The translations under genes and the position numbers were made by a program. The notes beneath the pieces were generated by a model, which made no database searches, was not told the origin of the DNA, and saw only the letters and a list, made by a program, of their open reading frames with translations. Below, piece by piece: positions 34,226 through 43,933 of a stretch of DNA of 64,000 nucleotides (position 1 is its first letter; the number at the start of each line of letters is the position of its first letter). This DNA comes from Methylophilus aquaticus (GTDB lineage: Bacteria > Pseudomonadota > Gammaproteobacteria > Burkholderiales > Methylophilaceae), in contig NZ_JAVCAP010000031.1 in assembly GCF_030769565.1 (NCBI RefSeq), forward strand, positions 62,001 to 126,000, in the 5' to 3' direction.

Positions 34226-34238
34226 GCAACAATGTTGC
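34226..34238. promoter_or_regulatory. Palindrome GCAAC-N3-GTTGC before the AspA-type gene
   Basis: GCAACAATGTTGC has the same half-sites and spacing as the paired palindromes upstream of the ZIP transporter (44710 and 44762). It ends 17 bases before the preferred start of the hydrolase gene. A shared metal-responsive repressor is possible; chance occurrence is not excluded. Confidence 0.35.
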
Positions 34239-34255
34239 AATTTATTTTTGGGGCG

Positions 34256-35311
34256 ATGATGCGTTACTTGTTCACCATGATGATGGGGCTTCATCTGTCA
34301 GCTGCATTCGCACAGGCGCCATTTGTTGGAATAGCGCAGCATGTGTTACCGGGAAGTGTGCACGCATGGATGCAGCCTGTAGGAAAAACGGCATTACCGA
34401 TCACGGTTATCCACGGTCAATTTTCCGGCCCGGTATTGACACTGACTGCGGGGATTCATGGCGATGAGTTCCCAGCGATTTTTGCCTTGCAGCAGCTTGC
34501 TCAAAACATACGGCCTGACCAACTGCATGGCACATTGATAGTGGTACACCTTGCCAATCTGGAGGGCTTTCACGGGCGCAGAATCGCACTCAGCCCGGTG
34601 GATGAGAAAAACCTCAACCGTGTGTTTCCAGGCCGGGCAGAGGGCACCCTGACTGAACAGATTGCCTACTTTATGACTGAGAATATTATTAGCCAGACTG
34701 ATTATCTGCTGGATATTCACTCCGGCAGTGCCAACCAGACGTTGTTGCCGCACGTGTATTCCCCGGTCATGCATCAGGCGCCGCTGGATGAGAAAACATT
34801 GGCATTTGCCAAATCACTGGGCATCCCGCAGATTGTGCTGTACGACGAGCGGCCCCATGACCCTGCGCATTCAATTTCCTATCCGAATACCGCGCAAACC
34901 AGAGGCAAGCCGGGGTTGACACTGGAAGTCGGGCAGTTGGGGCAGCGCTCGGCAGAGGATAGTGCCCTGATTGTGCAGGCATGCCTGAACGCCATGCGTC
35001 ATTTGAATATGCTCGATCCGTCAGCGGTAAACGGCAGTGCCATGGTTGCGTCGACCGCCCAGCCAAAATCACAGCCGGTGCTCTACCGCAAACTGGTGGA
35101 AGTGCACAGCCCGGTGACCGGCATTTTTTATCCGCTGGTCAAGGTAGGCGATGCCGTGGTATCAGGGCAAGCCGTGGGGCGGGTAGCCAATTACTTTGGC
35201 CAGCCTCTGGAAACGTTGTATGCGCCGGTGGCCGGGACGGTGCTCATGCAAAAAGAAACACCGCCCATCCGTGAGGGCGAATCGACCATAGACATCGGCG
35301 TCTTGCAATAA
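34256..35311 (+). CDS. AspA/AstE (M14-like) zinc-dependent deacylase family protein
   Basis: The protein of about 351 residues has a signal peptide (MMRYLFTMMMGLHLSAAFAQ). A carboxypeptidase-like zinc domain follows with GIHGDEFPA (ligands H and E), the ENLNR-like motif KNLNRVFPG and DIHSGS (third ligand H). A glutamate lies in GLTLEVGQLG near the end. A C-terminal biotinyl/lipoyl-like hairpin segment (VHSPVTGIFYPLVKVGDAV) is present, as in the succinylglutamate desuccinylase/aspartoacylase family. The substrate is unknown, and the export signal is unusual for aspartoacylases. The frame is open from 34148, but only the start at 34256 or 34259 gives a signal peptide. Confidence 0.82.
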   Translation: MMRYLFTMMMGLHLSAAFAQAPFVGIAQHVLPGSVHAWMQPVGKTALPITVIHGQFSGPVLTLTAGIHGDEFPAIFALQQLAQNIRPDQLHGTLIVVHLANLEGFHGRRIALSPVDEKNLNRVFPGRAEGTLTEQIAYFMTENIISQTDYLLDIHSGSANQTLLPHVYSPVMHQAPLDEKTLAFAKSLGIPQIVLYDERPHDPAHSISYPNTAQTRGKPGLTLEVGQLGQRSAEDSALIVQACLNAMRHLNMLDPSAVNGSAMVASTAQPKSQPVLYRKLVEVHSPVTGIFYPLVKVGDAVVSGQAVGRVANYFGQPLETLYAPVAGTVLMQKETPPIREGESTIDIGVLQ

Positions 35312-35321
35312 CTGCCAGCGT

Positions 35322-36587
35322 TCAATCAGCGCCTGTTGATTTAAAGGTTGGCAGTTGCTGGAAGTCTTCCGCAGTGAACGGTTGTTCTTCAAACAGAAAA
35401 GGGTACACAAAGTGGCGCAGTTGCGTATGAAACTGTTCAATCTGCTGCCGATGCGCAAGCAAGTGCGCCACATTACTTTGTGCAAGCTGCTCCAGTTGTC
35501 GCTGTGCCCATACCCCCGGCAGGCCCCACCCCAGTTGTTGTGTGGCTTGATCGCGCTGCATCAGGGCCTGCTCGCGCGCTGCCACTTGCGGCGCTAGCCT
35601 GACATCTGCCATGTGTTGAAAGGCGAAATACCATTTCCAGTGAAAGCGGCCAATGACGGGTGAGGTATCGCGCCATTGCGGATACAAGGCATAAAAAGGT
35701 GTGAGCGTGTCGGTTTTAGGTAAATCCCATGCGCCATGCACCAGTTGCCGGTGTTGCAGGGCAATCTGGCTACCGTCTTGCACCGGCGCACGGGCGTGAC
35801 ACCACAGTTGCGCCAGATTAGGCAATATCACCGTCATGCAGAGCCATAAGCTTGTCAGTAACATGGCGTTAAAGCTGGCATTGACTGCCCGTGTATGCAA
35901 ACTGATGGCTGCACTCACCATTGTCCAGAACAGGGTGTAAAGCAGGGTGACGACGAGCACCAGCAACAGTGGGCCAGTCGACAGCGCATGCAGGGTCGCG
36001 AAGGCAATCACTGGCAAGGTCAATGTCGTCACAATCAACAGCCAGCGCGCCAGCGCCCGTTTAAACCAAAAGTGTGCAGGCTTGGCGACCAGGCTATTTA
36101 AAAATAACAGGCGCTGGGCTTGCTGTTCACTGGCCCTGAGGTCATGCAGCAAAGCGATGCATAGCAGCGGCGAAAAAAACACCAGCCAGAAGGCATAATC
36201 AAAGCTGCCCAGCATCACATACTCCGGATGATGCGACTCGCCGTCATACAGCTGCCCCTGCAAACCCAGCAGACGGATCCGTTGCACATAAGGCGTGACC
36301 AGACGATTGCCCAGCGCAATAAAACTCCACTCTGTGGGGGCATGGTAGACATTATGAAACAGGTAATAACCTATCTCGCCCGCATCCAGTGTGCCATCGT
36401 GTTGATGGCTGTGCAGATAGTCTTGCTTGCGCAGGCTTTCCTCCTGCTGTGCGTGCAGGATTTGTGTGCGGATATGGCTGATATTTTGCCAGCCATTTTG
36501 CAGGCTGAGGCTGGTAAGTATCAGGCTGAGTAGCACCAGCAGTACCATGCTGCGTTGTTTGAGGAGAAGAATCAGTTCGTGTTTCAT
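35322..36587 (-). CDS. ABC-2 type permease, DUF3526 family (second permease)
   Basis: From MKHELILLLKQRSM the protein has 421 residues. An N-terminal helix is followed by a long periplasmic loop, then a group of about five helices (WLVFFSPLLCIALLHDLRASEQQ and following), and a long C-terminal region with GRFHWKWYFAFQHMAD. The plan is that of DUF3526 ABC-2 membrane subunits. Its ATG overlaps the stop of the other permease (ATGA). It is the last of four overlapping genes (receptor, ATPase, two permeases). Confidence 0.8.
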   Translation of the reverse strand: MKHELILLLKQRSMVLLVLLSLILTSLSLQNGWQNISHIRTQILHAQQEESLRKQDYLHSHQHDGTLDAGEIGYYLFHNVYHAPTEWSFIALGNRLVTPYVQRIRLLGLQGQLYDGESHHPEYVMLGSFDYAFWLVFFSPLLCIALLHDLRASEQQAQRLLFLNSLVAKPAHFWFKRALARWLLIVTTLTLPVIAFATLHALSTGPLLLVLVVTLLYTLFWTMVSAAISLHTRAVNASFNAMLLTSLWLCMTVILPNLAQLWCHARAPVQDGSQIALQHRQLVHGAWDLPKTDTLTPFYALYPQWRDTSPVIGRFHWKWYFAFQHMADVRLAPQVAAREQALMQRDQATQQLGWGLPGVWAQRQLEQLAQSNVAHLLAHRQQIEQFHTQLRHFVYPFLFEEQPFTAEDFQQLPTFKSTGAD

Positions 36588-37993
36588 GTCCGTTTGCTCA
36601 CTTTGTAAAGCAGTGCGCAAGGCAAGACAATCCAGCCCAGCAACACCAGTAGCGAGGCCAGCAGGGTGGTGCGGCTGACGTCAATCCCGGCCAGGCTGAC
36701 CGTCGGACGCGGGGCGTTTTGCCAAAACGCGGCATCCACGCGGGTATCTTTATCCTCTGCCTGATTGACTTTAAACGTATGAATCTGGTTTAAATATTGA
36801 ATCAGCTGATAACGCCGCACTTCGGCTTGTCTGATAAAAGCTTGATGATGTGCGAGGTCATTGCCGCTGCTCGCCATCTGCACATATTGCATGGCCAGTG
36901 CCGGGCTTAACCATAACCAGTGCCTAATCTGCGCGTTTTGTTTGGCCAGTTGCGCATCATGCAGGGCTTGCTGTTCGCGATAGACCGCAGTGGTCAGGCG
37001 CTCGCCTTCCTGCATCAGCAGGCCGTTGTAATTGACTGGCAGGTCTTCTGTACGCGAGACGCCATACAGTTTGAGGGTTTGGGCCTTGAATCCAGCAAAG
37101 TGCGGGTCATTCGGGTGATGGCTATCGCCCAGGGTTTTGAGTTTGATTTCAGCATGGTATTCGGCCTCGGTACGAGGCTGCGTCGGATGCAGCACCTGCG
37201 CCAGATTGGCCAAGCCGCGCGGAAAAATAATACACACGCATACCCAGCACAACAGCAAGGTTAACAAGGCCGCATGCAGTTGTCGGCTCCACCACGACAC
37301 GGCAACCACCAGCCCGCACCAGCCTGCCATATACAGCACCTGTGCCAGCAGCATCAGGCCAAGCCTGAGTCCGGCCTGATCACTGTGCCAGCTCCACAAG
37401 CCAACCAGTAGCCCCTGCAGGCATAACAACAGCAGAAAAGGCAGAAACAGTGCCAGCCATTTGCCTGTAGCGATCTGCCACGCCGCAGTGCCGTTGCCAC
37501 GCATATAAGCCAGTGTGCCTGCCAGTTTTTCTGCAGTGACGGTGGCGTATGCGATCATGATTAAAAACAGTGGCATCCACCACTGCACGATCATGCCGGG
37601 GGTCATCAGCGGAAACCGTCCCAGACTGGTGGCCTCAGTGGCCGGGTTGAAATTGGCACTGTTTAAACGATGGGCTTCCAGATAGACCAGATGCCCGGAC
37701 TGGTCGAGAATGCCAGGCTCAATGACTGTCAGCGGGTGTAAGGGTTTCGCGACAAAATCACCAAAATGGGATACCCGGTGCGGATGCCGGTCTGGCTGTG
37801 ATTGCCAGTCATGCTGGCTGCGTAGCGTGACGTCTGCCACTGTGCGGGCATGGTCTTGCCAATGGTGGTGCGCCGCCAATGCAGCCAGCCCCCACAAACC
37901 CAGCAAAACCACGAGCAGCAAGGCAGGCACGCGGGCGTGCCACCAGCGTCGCCATTCATTGCAGGCGATGGTCCATACAGGGGAAGCGTTCAT
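36584..37993 (-). CDS. ABC-2 type permease, DUF3526 family (first permease)
   Basis: This 469-residue protein has an N-terminal helix, a large external segment (about residues 45-130) and a cluster of helices from FPLMTPGMIVQWWMPLFLIM onwards, plus a C-terminal helix. It is a homologue of the following gene, so the two probably form a heterodimeric transmembrane part. Its ATG overlaps the ATPase stop (ATGA). Relatives such as NosY belong to export-type or maturation-type ABC systems rather than binding-protein-dependent importers. Confidence 0.8.
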   Translation of the reverse strand: MNASPVWTIACNEWRRWWHARVPALLLVVLLGLWGLAALAAHHHWQDHARTVADVTLRSQHDWQSQPDRHPHRVSHFGDFVAKPLHPLTVIEPGILDQSGHLVYLEAHRLNSANFNPATEATSLGRFPLMTPGMIVQWWMPLFLIMIAYATVTAEKLAGTLAYMRGNGTAAWQIATGKWLALFLPFLLLLCLQGLLVGLWSWHSDQAGLRLGLMLLAQVLYMAGWCGLVVAVSWWSRQLHAALLTLLLCWVCVCIIFPRGLANLAQVLHPTQPRTEAEYHAEIKLKTLGDSHHPNDPHFAGFKAQTLKLYGVSRTEDLPVNYNGLLMQEGERLTTAVYREQQALHDAQLAKQNAQIRHWLWLSPALAMQYVQMASSGNDLAHHQAFIRQAEVRRYQLIQYLNQIHTFKVNQAEDKDTRVDAAFWQNAPRPTVSLAGIDVSRTTLLASLLVLLGWIVLPCALLYKVSKRT

Positions 37994-38703
37994 GCCTGTC
38001 CTTGATACAATTGTTTGAGGCTATCCAGCGTTAGCGTGGACTGATCCAGCAACACTGGCTGTAATTGGCCGTTGGCCAACATCAGCAAGCGGTCAGAAAA
38101 TGCCATGGCAGACAGCACATCATGGGTTACTACCAGCACGCCCATGCCCTTTTTTTTGCATTGTAAAATCAGCTGGTTAAGCTCTTCGGTGGCTTGCGGG
38201 TCCAGGCCTGAATTGGGCTCATCCAGCAGCAATAGTTTTGCCTGCTTTGCCAGCGCCAGTGCCAGCATGACCTTTTGTTTCATGCCTTTTGAATATTCAC
38301 TGCATGGGCGTTGCCAGGCGTGCGCTGGCAATCCCACCATGTCCAAATAGGCTGAAATCTCCATGGTGGGTGTGACCGCCGCCAGGCGCAAAAAATAGCC
38401 AATATTTTCGATGGCAGACAAATGGCCGTAGACCGCAGGCTGCTCTGGCACATAGGCCAGTTGTGCCAACGCCTGTGGCCGCGCCTGTTGAATATCAAGC
38501 CCGGCAATCAGAATCTGGCCGCTTTGATCCACACCGGCATCATGCAGGCCAAGAATGCTCTTGAGCAGTGTGGATTTGCCTGCACCGTTGCTGCCCAATA
38601 CCGAAACCACTTCACCGGCGTGCAGCGTGAGCGCAAGCTGTTGCAAAATATCGCGCCCGGCAAAGCGCAGACTGAGTTGCGCAATGGATAATAATGCGGT
38701 CAT
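37990..38703 (-). CDS. ABC transporter ATP-binding protein (ABC-2 type)
   Basis: This 237-residue ATPase has a Walker A GSNGAGKSTLLKS near residue 38, a Q-loop YVPEQPAVYG, the signature block YSKGMKQKVMLALAL, Walker B LLLLDEPNSGLD near residue 160 and the H-loop VTHD. The GMKQK form of the signature is typical of NosF/CcmA-like ABC-2 exporters. It overlaps the receptor stop and the permease start by four bases each, so the whole set is translationally coupled. Confidence 0.9.
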   Translation of the reverse strand: MTALLSIAQLSLRFAGRDILQQLALTLHAGEVVSVLGSNGAGKSTLLKSILGLHDAGVDQSGQILIAGLDIQQARPQALAQLAYVPEQPAVYGHLSAIENIGYFLRLAAVTPTMEISAYLDMVGLPAHAWQRPCSEYSKGMKQKVMLALALAKQAKLLLLDEPNSGLDPQATEELNQLILQCKKKGMGVLVVTHDVLSAMAFSDRLLMLANGQLQPVLLDQSTLTLDSLKQLYQGQA

Positions 38704-40748
38704 TTGAAATCCACAGTGGCGGTGAGCATAAAGTTACGGCCTGCGCCGGGAGCGAAGTTGAGCTGATTCAAAGCGCCGGTACTTGAGAAGTCATACACAT
38801 ACTCGTAATATTTATCAAAAATATTATTGGCTAACAGACTGACTCTGCCCCAACTTGTTTTGTAGTCAATGTTGGCGTTGGTGAGGGTATAGGCCCCATA
38901 TTTGCCGCCTTGATTACTTTCGTTGACGTAGTAAGCACCTTGTCTGTCAATATGCAGTCTGGCAATCCAGTCAGCATTGGGTACAAATTGTAAGCCGAGC
39001 GAAGCCGTGTGGTCTGGAATGCCGCGAATGGTATTCCCTTTAAAGCTCGGATTCTGCGCGTTAGGCTCCTCAATTTTGGCATAAACTTTCGAGACATTGC
39101 CCCAGAAGCTTAATTGGTCATTTAATTTGTAATCGAAGCTTGCATCAAGACCCTGTCTCCGTGTCGCGCCCAATAAGCGGCGAGTACCATCAATATTGAT
39201 AAATTCGTTTTCTGCTTTTTGTTGCCAGTATGAAACGCGGGTATTGAAATCATTGTTCCATCCGCTCTTGATTCCAAGCTCCCAGCCGTCGTTAATGGCT
39301 ACATCCACCGGAATTGTTCCACCGCGTGTATTTAAATCGGTGCCAGTAGGGGTTTGAAAGCTGCGACCAGCATTTGCAAACAACGTTTGTTGATCGTTCA
39401 AATTTGCAAAAATGTTAAATTTAGGTTGCACAATGGTCTGGTCATTCAACAGAGTGGTCACCAGTGTTGTGCCATTGTTTACAAAGCTGTTTTTAGGATC
39501 ACTGGATAGTCGATCAACGCGATAAGCCATATTCCAGCGTAGCCAGTCTAAAGGGGTATTCTCAAATTTTGCATAAATGCCTTGTGCAGTAAAGTCATAC
39601 TTGGCATTGCGGCGGATTGTGGTTAAACGTTGACGAAATTCGCTCACCTCCTGATGCTCAATGTCGTAACCTGACTCGAACGCCCAATGAGGATTGATTT
39701 TCCAGTTAAGTTTAGCGATGAAGCCCGTAGACGTTTGATCATCAAACCTGTTTTCGACAGCGGGCGAACCTACAAAACGTACATTCCGTTCACGGTCAAA
39801 ATTCTGCCAATAAGTCTTCAGGCTTAAATCCACGTCATTGTTAAAAAAGTAATCATAGTGAAGGCTTAAGTGCTTGAATTCTTTTTCGCCGCTATCGTTG
39901 AGTGCATTCGGTGCCACGCCTCTACGGTCTGCACGTGCCTGCGCTTTGCTCATATACCCCGGCGCTTCAGGCGAATTATATTTGCCGTATTTGGCACTTA
40001 AGGCGAGTGTGGACTGCTCAAAGTCGAGTTGCCAGCGGCCGGACAAGGCAATCTTTTCATTCTCGGTGTGATCGCGGAAGCCGTTGCCTTTGCGGTAGCC
40101 GATGGCATAGTTTTGGGTGAGGTTGTCTTGTTTTTCGCCGTAATAACCTTGCATTTCGCGGGTTTGAAAGCTGCCATAGCCAAATTGCAACTGTTTGCCC
40201 ACATCTTTGCGGGTTTCAACTTTATAGTTACCTGCTGTTGCAAACAGGCCAGTGCTGGCATCACTGGTGCCTTTAAATACCTGTACGCTCTGAATATTGG
40301 TTGGGAACAGATAATCCAGCTCACTTAAACCGGAAAACAGGTTTGAAGGAATGCCATCCACCAGCAGTTTGGCGTTGGGTGTTTCGCCATCACCGCTAAA
40401 GCCGCGAATAGAAATTTCTGTATTGACGATGCCCTGACTGAATCTAGACAGCACCACACCGGGCGTTTTGCTAAACAGTTCCAGCGTGTCTGTCACATGC
40501 TCGTATTCGAGTTCTTCACGCGTGATCACATCGACAGAACCTGCCAGGCCTTTGTCTGTGGCGGTCACTTGCTCTTGTTTGCCAAGCACTACCACACTGT
40601 CAAGCTCTACGCTCACGGTATCCTCTGTGTTTTGTTTTGCCTTGCTACGCGCGTTTTTATCGTCTGTCGCTGTTGCTTCTTCAGCCATGGCAGGCACGGC
40701 AGGTAGCAACAAAAGGGCCAGCAAGCTGGCGATTGTTTTTTGACGCAT
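38700..40748 (-). CDS. TonB-dependent receptor linked to an ABC-2 transporter
   Basis: From MRQKTIASLLALLLLPAVP (GGAAG upstream) the protein has 682 residues. It has a signal peptide ending AMA, a TonB-box-like VELDSVVVLG, the plug (VDVITREELEYEHVTDTLEL, SIRGFSGDGE) and a 22-strand-type barrel ending FMLTATVDFK. There is no STN domain, and no FecIR genes lie nearby. The sequence resembles siderophore-type receptors. Coupling by overlap to an ABC ATPase and two DUF3526 permeases is distinctive, because no periplasmic binding protein is present. A Fur-box-like site upstream suggests iron control. Ligand unknown. Confidence 0.9.
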   Translation of the reverse strand: MRQKTIASLLALLLLPAVPAMAEEATATDDKNARSKAKQNTEDTVSVELDSVVVLGKQEQVTATDKGLAGSVDVITREELEYEHVTDTLELFSKTPGVVLSRFSQGIVNTEISIRGFSGDGETPNAKLLVDGIPSNLFSGLSELDYLFPTNIQSVQVFKGTSDASTGLFATAGNYKVETRKDVGKQLQFGYGSFQTREMQGYYGEKQDNLTQNYAIGYRKGNGFRDHTENEKIALSGRWQLDFEQSTLALSAKYGKYNSPEAPGYMSKAQARADRRGVAPNALNDSGEKEFKHLSLHYDYFFNNDVDLSLKTYWQNFDRERNVRFVGSPAVENRFDDQTSTGFIAKLNWKINPHWAFESGYDIEHQEVSEFRQRLTTIRRNAKYDFTAQGIYAKFENTPLDWLRWNMAYRVDRLSSDPKNSFVNNGTTLVTTLLNDQTIVQPKFNIFANLNDQQTLFANAGRSFQTPTGTDLNTRGGTIPVDVAINDGWELGIKSGWNNDFNTRVSYWQQKAENEFINIDGTRRLLGATRRQGLDASFDYKLNDQLSFWGNVSKVYAKIEEPNAQNPSFKGNTIRGIPDHTASLGLQFVPNADWIARLHIDRQGAYYVNESNQGGKYGAYTLTNANIDYKTSWGRVSLLANNIFDKYYEYVYDFSSTGALNQLNFAPGAGRNFMLTATVDFK

Positions 40749-40852
40749 GATGTTTCTTCCCTGTAAGTGATGTTTCAAAATGAATTACTGTTGTGATGTC
40801 TCGCTTGCAGCGCCAGCATTGTGCCACCAGGATTCTTTTTAGCTTTTACTAT

Positions 40853-40871
40853 TTAAATAAGAATCATTATA
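40853..40871. promoter_or_regulatory. Fur-box-like site upstream of the receptor operon
   Basis: AAATAAGAATCATTAT lies within a 19-base window matching the Fur consensus GATAATGATAATCATTATC at 13 positions by hand count. It is 105 bases before the receptor start. Nothing else was recognised between 40749 and 41011. Confidence 0.5.
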
Positions 40872-41011
40872 AATTGGCCGCCAAGCGTTTTTGATGAAAA
40901 ATGCGGGGCATTATTAAAAAAAAACACTGCATGGACGCTGTGTATCGATTGTGTGATCTGGTGTCTCATTGATGTGCATATGCATGTATGCAGGCGCTTG
41001 AACGGGCAGGC

Positions 41012-41689
41012 TTACCATATTGCGTCCAGCGCCAGCACCACGCGTGTGCTCCCTGTTTCAATCTGCGGCGAGCGATGCACCGCGCCTGCATGCTGGTTGC
41101 CTTGCCATAGGCTGCCTTTAAGCAATACCAGCGCTTGCTCGGATGCTTGACAGATCCCCTGCGGGTGCACAATCAGGGCCTGATGAAATGCTTCCAGTGT
41201 GCTGTTCGGTGTTGCAAAGGCGTTTCTGTTGCAATACGCTTCGTCCAGCCATTCGGTGCCAGGTCCAAGATAGGTGCACAGTAGACGGATGCCTGTACGG
41301 TCAATATGAAACTTGGGGCACATGGCCTGTGACAGTACTTCCAGCCGCAGGCCGATATGTGGGCAATCCAGCAAATCGGCGTAAACGGTGGCTATGTGTG
41401 CCATATCCGCGAGCAAAGCCTCTTTGCCGTGCCCGACAACCAGTGCCAATTGACTGGCCAATTGCGGCTGGATCGCCTGCCTTGTGTTGAGCACCATACG
41501 GTAGCCCGGCACCATCTTATGGGCACTTTGTGCCAGATAGTGATGAATGGCGGGGTCGGGTGTGCGCGGCACCATACAGACTTGCTGCGCCTCCTCAAAA
41601 ATCGGCAGTAATGCCAGTGGATTAAAATGGGGATGCGCAGTGAGTCCATGCGGCGGCGTGGGTGGCGCGACATCTCTGACGGCGAGCAT
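41012..41689 (-). CDS. DUF1826 protein of a metal-homeostasis operon
   Basis: From MLAVRDVAPPTPPHG (GGAGGT upstream) the protein has 225 residues. It has the block FHIDRTGIRLLCTYLGPGTEWL (about residues 134-155), LKGSLWQGN near residue 197 and AVHRSPQIETG, the conserved region of DUF1826. The H-x-D and VHR elements recall a cupin-like oxygenase, but no activity is established. DUF1826 genes commonly neighbour COG0523 GTPases. Here the gene starts one base after the stop of such a GTPase and is the last gene of the operon. Confidence 0.8.
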   Translation of the reverse strand: MLAVRDVAPPTPPHGLTAHPHFNPLALLPIFEEAQQVCMVPRTPDPAIHHYLAQSAHKMVPGYRMVLNTRQAIQPQLASQLALVVGHGKEALLADMAHIATVYADLLDCPHIGLRLEVLSQAMCPKFHIDRTGIRLLCTYLGPGTEWLDEAYCNRNAFATPNSTLEAFHQALIVHPQGICQASEQALVLLKGSLWQGNQHAGAVHRSPQIETGSTRVVLALDAIW

Positions 41690-41690
41690 G

Positions 41691-42968
41691 TTAGAGCACC
41701 TCCTCAACACTATCCTCTTCTGCTGGCAGGTTGACTGACCACTGCGGGAAAGGGTCAGGCAGGGTCCGCCAGGCTTCCATGCCGAGCGCCATTTCGGCCT
41801 CGGTCATCAGACAGGCATCAAACTGTGCGGTGAGTGCGGCTTTGTCCATCTGCATGCCTATGATCACCAGTTCCTGCTGGCGGTCGCCATAAGGCTCTTG
41901 CCAGCGCGATTTGATATGCTGAAAACTGTCTGCATCTTCTGGCCAGTATTCACTCGGGGTGGCCACCCACCACATGCCTGCCAGTTCGGTACGGGTGACG
42001 GCGCCGGCCTGTGACCAGGTCGCGCAGAAGTCCGGGCGCGAGGCGATCCAGTAGCGGCCTTTGGAGCGCACGACGCCTGGCCATTCGGTGTTAAACCACT
42101 GCCACAGGCGTTGCGGGTGAAACGGCTTGCGCGCGCGGTAGACAAAGCTGGAAATACCATATTCCTCGGTTTCCGGCACGTGCTCGCCGCGCAGTTCCTG
42201 CAACCAGCCTGGCGCTTCTGCAGCCTGGTCAAAGTCAAACAGGCCAGTATTCATGATGCGGTTGAGCGGGACTTTGCCAAAGCTGCTGTGCAGTAAATGC
42301 GCACGCGGATTCAGTGTTTTCAGAATGCCTTCCAGCTGGCCTATCTCGGACGGCGTCATCAGGTCGGTTTTATTGAGCACCAGCACGTCGCAAAACTCGA
42401 TCTGGTCGACCAGTAAATCCACCACCGTACGTTCATCTTCTTCGCCCAGCGATTCGCCGCGGTCTCCCAGCATGTCCTGCGAGCTGTAGTCTTTGAGAAA
42501 GTTATAGCCATCAACCACGGTGACCATGGTATCCAGTTGTGCCACATCCCCGAGTGAGGTGCCGTCTTCATCGGCAAAGGTAAAGGTTTCGGCGATGGGC
42601 AAGGGTTCGGAGATGCCGGTGGTTTCAATCAGCAGGTAATCAAAGCGGCCTTCTTTGGCCAGCCGGGTGATTTCGACCAGCAGGTCTTCACGTAAGGTGC
42701 AGCAGATGCAGCCATTGCTCATTTCGACCAGTTTTTCTTCCTGGCGCGAAAGCTCGGCACCGCCTTCACGCACCAGTTGCGCATCGATATTCACTTCCGA
42801 CATATCATTGACGATGACTGCTACGCGCTTACCTTCGCGGTTGTTGAGGATATGGTTGAGCAGGGTGGTTTTGCCTGCCCCTAAAAAACCGGAGAGCACG
42901 GTGACAGGGAGTTTTTTGACAATTGCATTGCTTGTGCCAGACACAATTGCAGTGTTTATACCAGACAT
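41691..42968 (-). CDS. zigA: COG0523 GTPase metallochaperone, ZigA-like
   Basis: This 425-residue protein has Walker [12 protein letters not shown] near residue 27, the metal-site CxCC motif [11 protein letters not shown] near residue 88, [10 protein letters not shown], the NKTD base-recognition motif near residue 199 and a C-terminal CobW_C domain. The larger size and sequence suit the ZigA/YciC branch, known as zinc chaperones under zinc limitation. It overlaps the preceding GTPase gene by 13 bases. Its placement in a ZIP transporter operon supports a zinc role; the metal is inferred. Confidence 0.88.
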   Translation of the reverse strand: MSGINTAIVSGTSNAIVKKLPVTVLSGFLGAGKTTLLNHILNNREGKRVAVIVNDMSEVNIDAQLVREGGAELSRQEEKLVEMSNGCICCTLREDLLVEITRLAKEGRFDYLLIETTGISEPLPIAETFTFADEDGTSLGDVAQLDTMVTVVDGYNFLKDYSSQDMLGDRGESLGEEDERTVVDLLVDQIEFCDVLVLNKTDLMTPSEIGQLEGILKTLNPRAHLLHSSFGKVPLNRIMNTGLFDFDQAAEAPGWLQELRGEHVPETEEYGISSFVYRARKPFHPQRLWQWFNTEWPGVVRSKGRYWIASRPDFCATWSQAGAVTRTELAGMWWVATPSEYWPEDADSFQHIKSRWQEPYGDRQQELVIIGMQMDKAALTAQFDACLMTEAEMALGMEAWRTLPDPFPQWSVNLPAEEDSVEEVL

Positions 42969-43933
42969 AATTGGAGTCCTTCTTCAAAACGGGCTTGTGG
43001 TAAATCCTTACCGATAAATACCAGGGTGGAGTGTCGTTGTTCGTGTGCTTGCCACGCAGTGGTGTGGTCGCCGCTCATCAACATATGTACACCTTGAAAC
43101 ACAATGCGTTGCGGATCATTGAAGGCGTTAACAATGCCTTTGTAACGTAACAGTTGCGTCCCATAGATTTCTATCATGGCTTCCAGAAAGACTTCCAGTT
43201 TGGCCAAATCAAACGGGCGTTCAGTGTTAAATACAAAGGCACGTATCTCGTCATCATGGCTGTGCGCCACATCTTGCAAAAAGTCAGGCTCGATGGCGAG
43301 AATGGCATCCAGTGAAAAGCCATCGATATCCAGAATCTGTTTTAAATCAGTCTGGCCAAAGTGGGCCGGCTGAATGCTGGCACGCGGATTGATCTGCATA
43401 AGTCTATGTTGTAGTTGCGCTACTTGTTCCGCAGCAACCAGATCGGTTTTGGATAACAGAATACGGTCTGCAAAGCCAATCTGCTCTTGTGCTTCGTGGT
43501 GCGCATCCAGTTGCTGCATGGCATGCACGGCATCCACCACTGTAATGATGGCATCCAGCGTATAGTCGGCATAAATGGCATCCTCGACAAAAAACGTTTG
43601 CGCGACCGGGGCTGGATCTGCGAGCCCGGTGGTTTCAATAATCACGCGGTCAAAGCGCAGTTGGCCTGCCGCCTGCTTTTGCGCAAGCTCGCCCAATATG
43701 CGCACCAGATCGCCGCGCACAGTACAGCAGATGCAGCCATTGTTCATTTCCACAATCTGCTCATCGCCCTGAATCAGCAAATCGCCGTCGATGCCGGTTT
43801 CGCCAAACTCGTTTTCAATCACCGCAATCCGCTGTCCATGTTGCTCTTGCAGGATACGGTTGAGCAGGGTGGTTTTACCTGCACCGAGAAAACCGGTCAG
43901 GATAGTTACCGGTGTTTTTGAAGCTGTGCTCAT
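42956..43933 (-). CDS. COG0523 GTPase metallochaperone, YjiA-like
   Basis: This 325-residue protein has Walker [12 protein letters not shown] near residue 14, the CxCC motif [11 protein letters not shown] near residue 66, [10 protein letters not shown], and a variant SKTD in place of NKTD. The C-terminal CobW_C domain includes a histidine-rich stretch (AHSHDDE). The size corresponds to the YjiA branch. It overlaps the ZIP gene by four bases (ATGA) and the ZigA-like gene by 13, so the four genes form one operon. Confidence 0.88.
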   Translation of the reverse strand: MSTASKTPVTILTGFLGAGKTTLLNRILQEQHGQRIAVIENEFGETGIDGDLLIQGDEQIVEMNNGCICCTVRGDLVRILGELAQKQAAGQLRFDRVIIETTGLADPAPVAQTFFVEDAIYADYTLDAIITVVDAVHAMQQLDAHHEAQEQIGFADRILLSKTDLVAAEQVAQLQHRLMQINPRASIQPAHFGQTDLKQILDIDGFSLDAILAIEPDFLQDVAHSHDDEIRAFVFNTERPFDLAKLEVFLEAMIEIYGTQLLRYKGIVNAFNDPQRIVFQGVHMLMSGDHTTAWQAHEQRHSTLVFIGKDLPQARFEEGLQLCLV

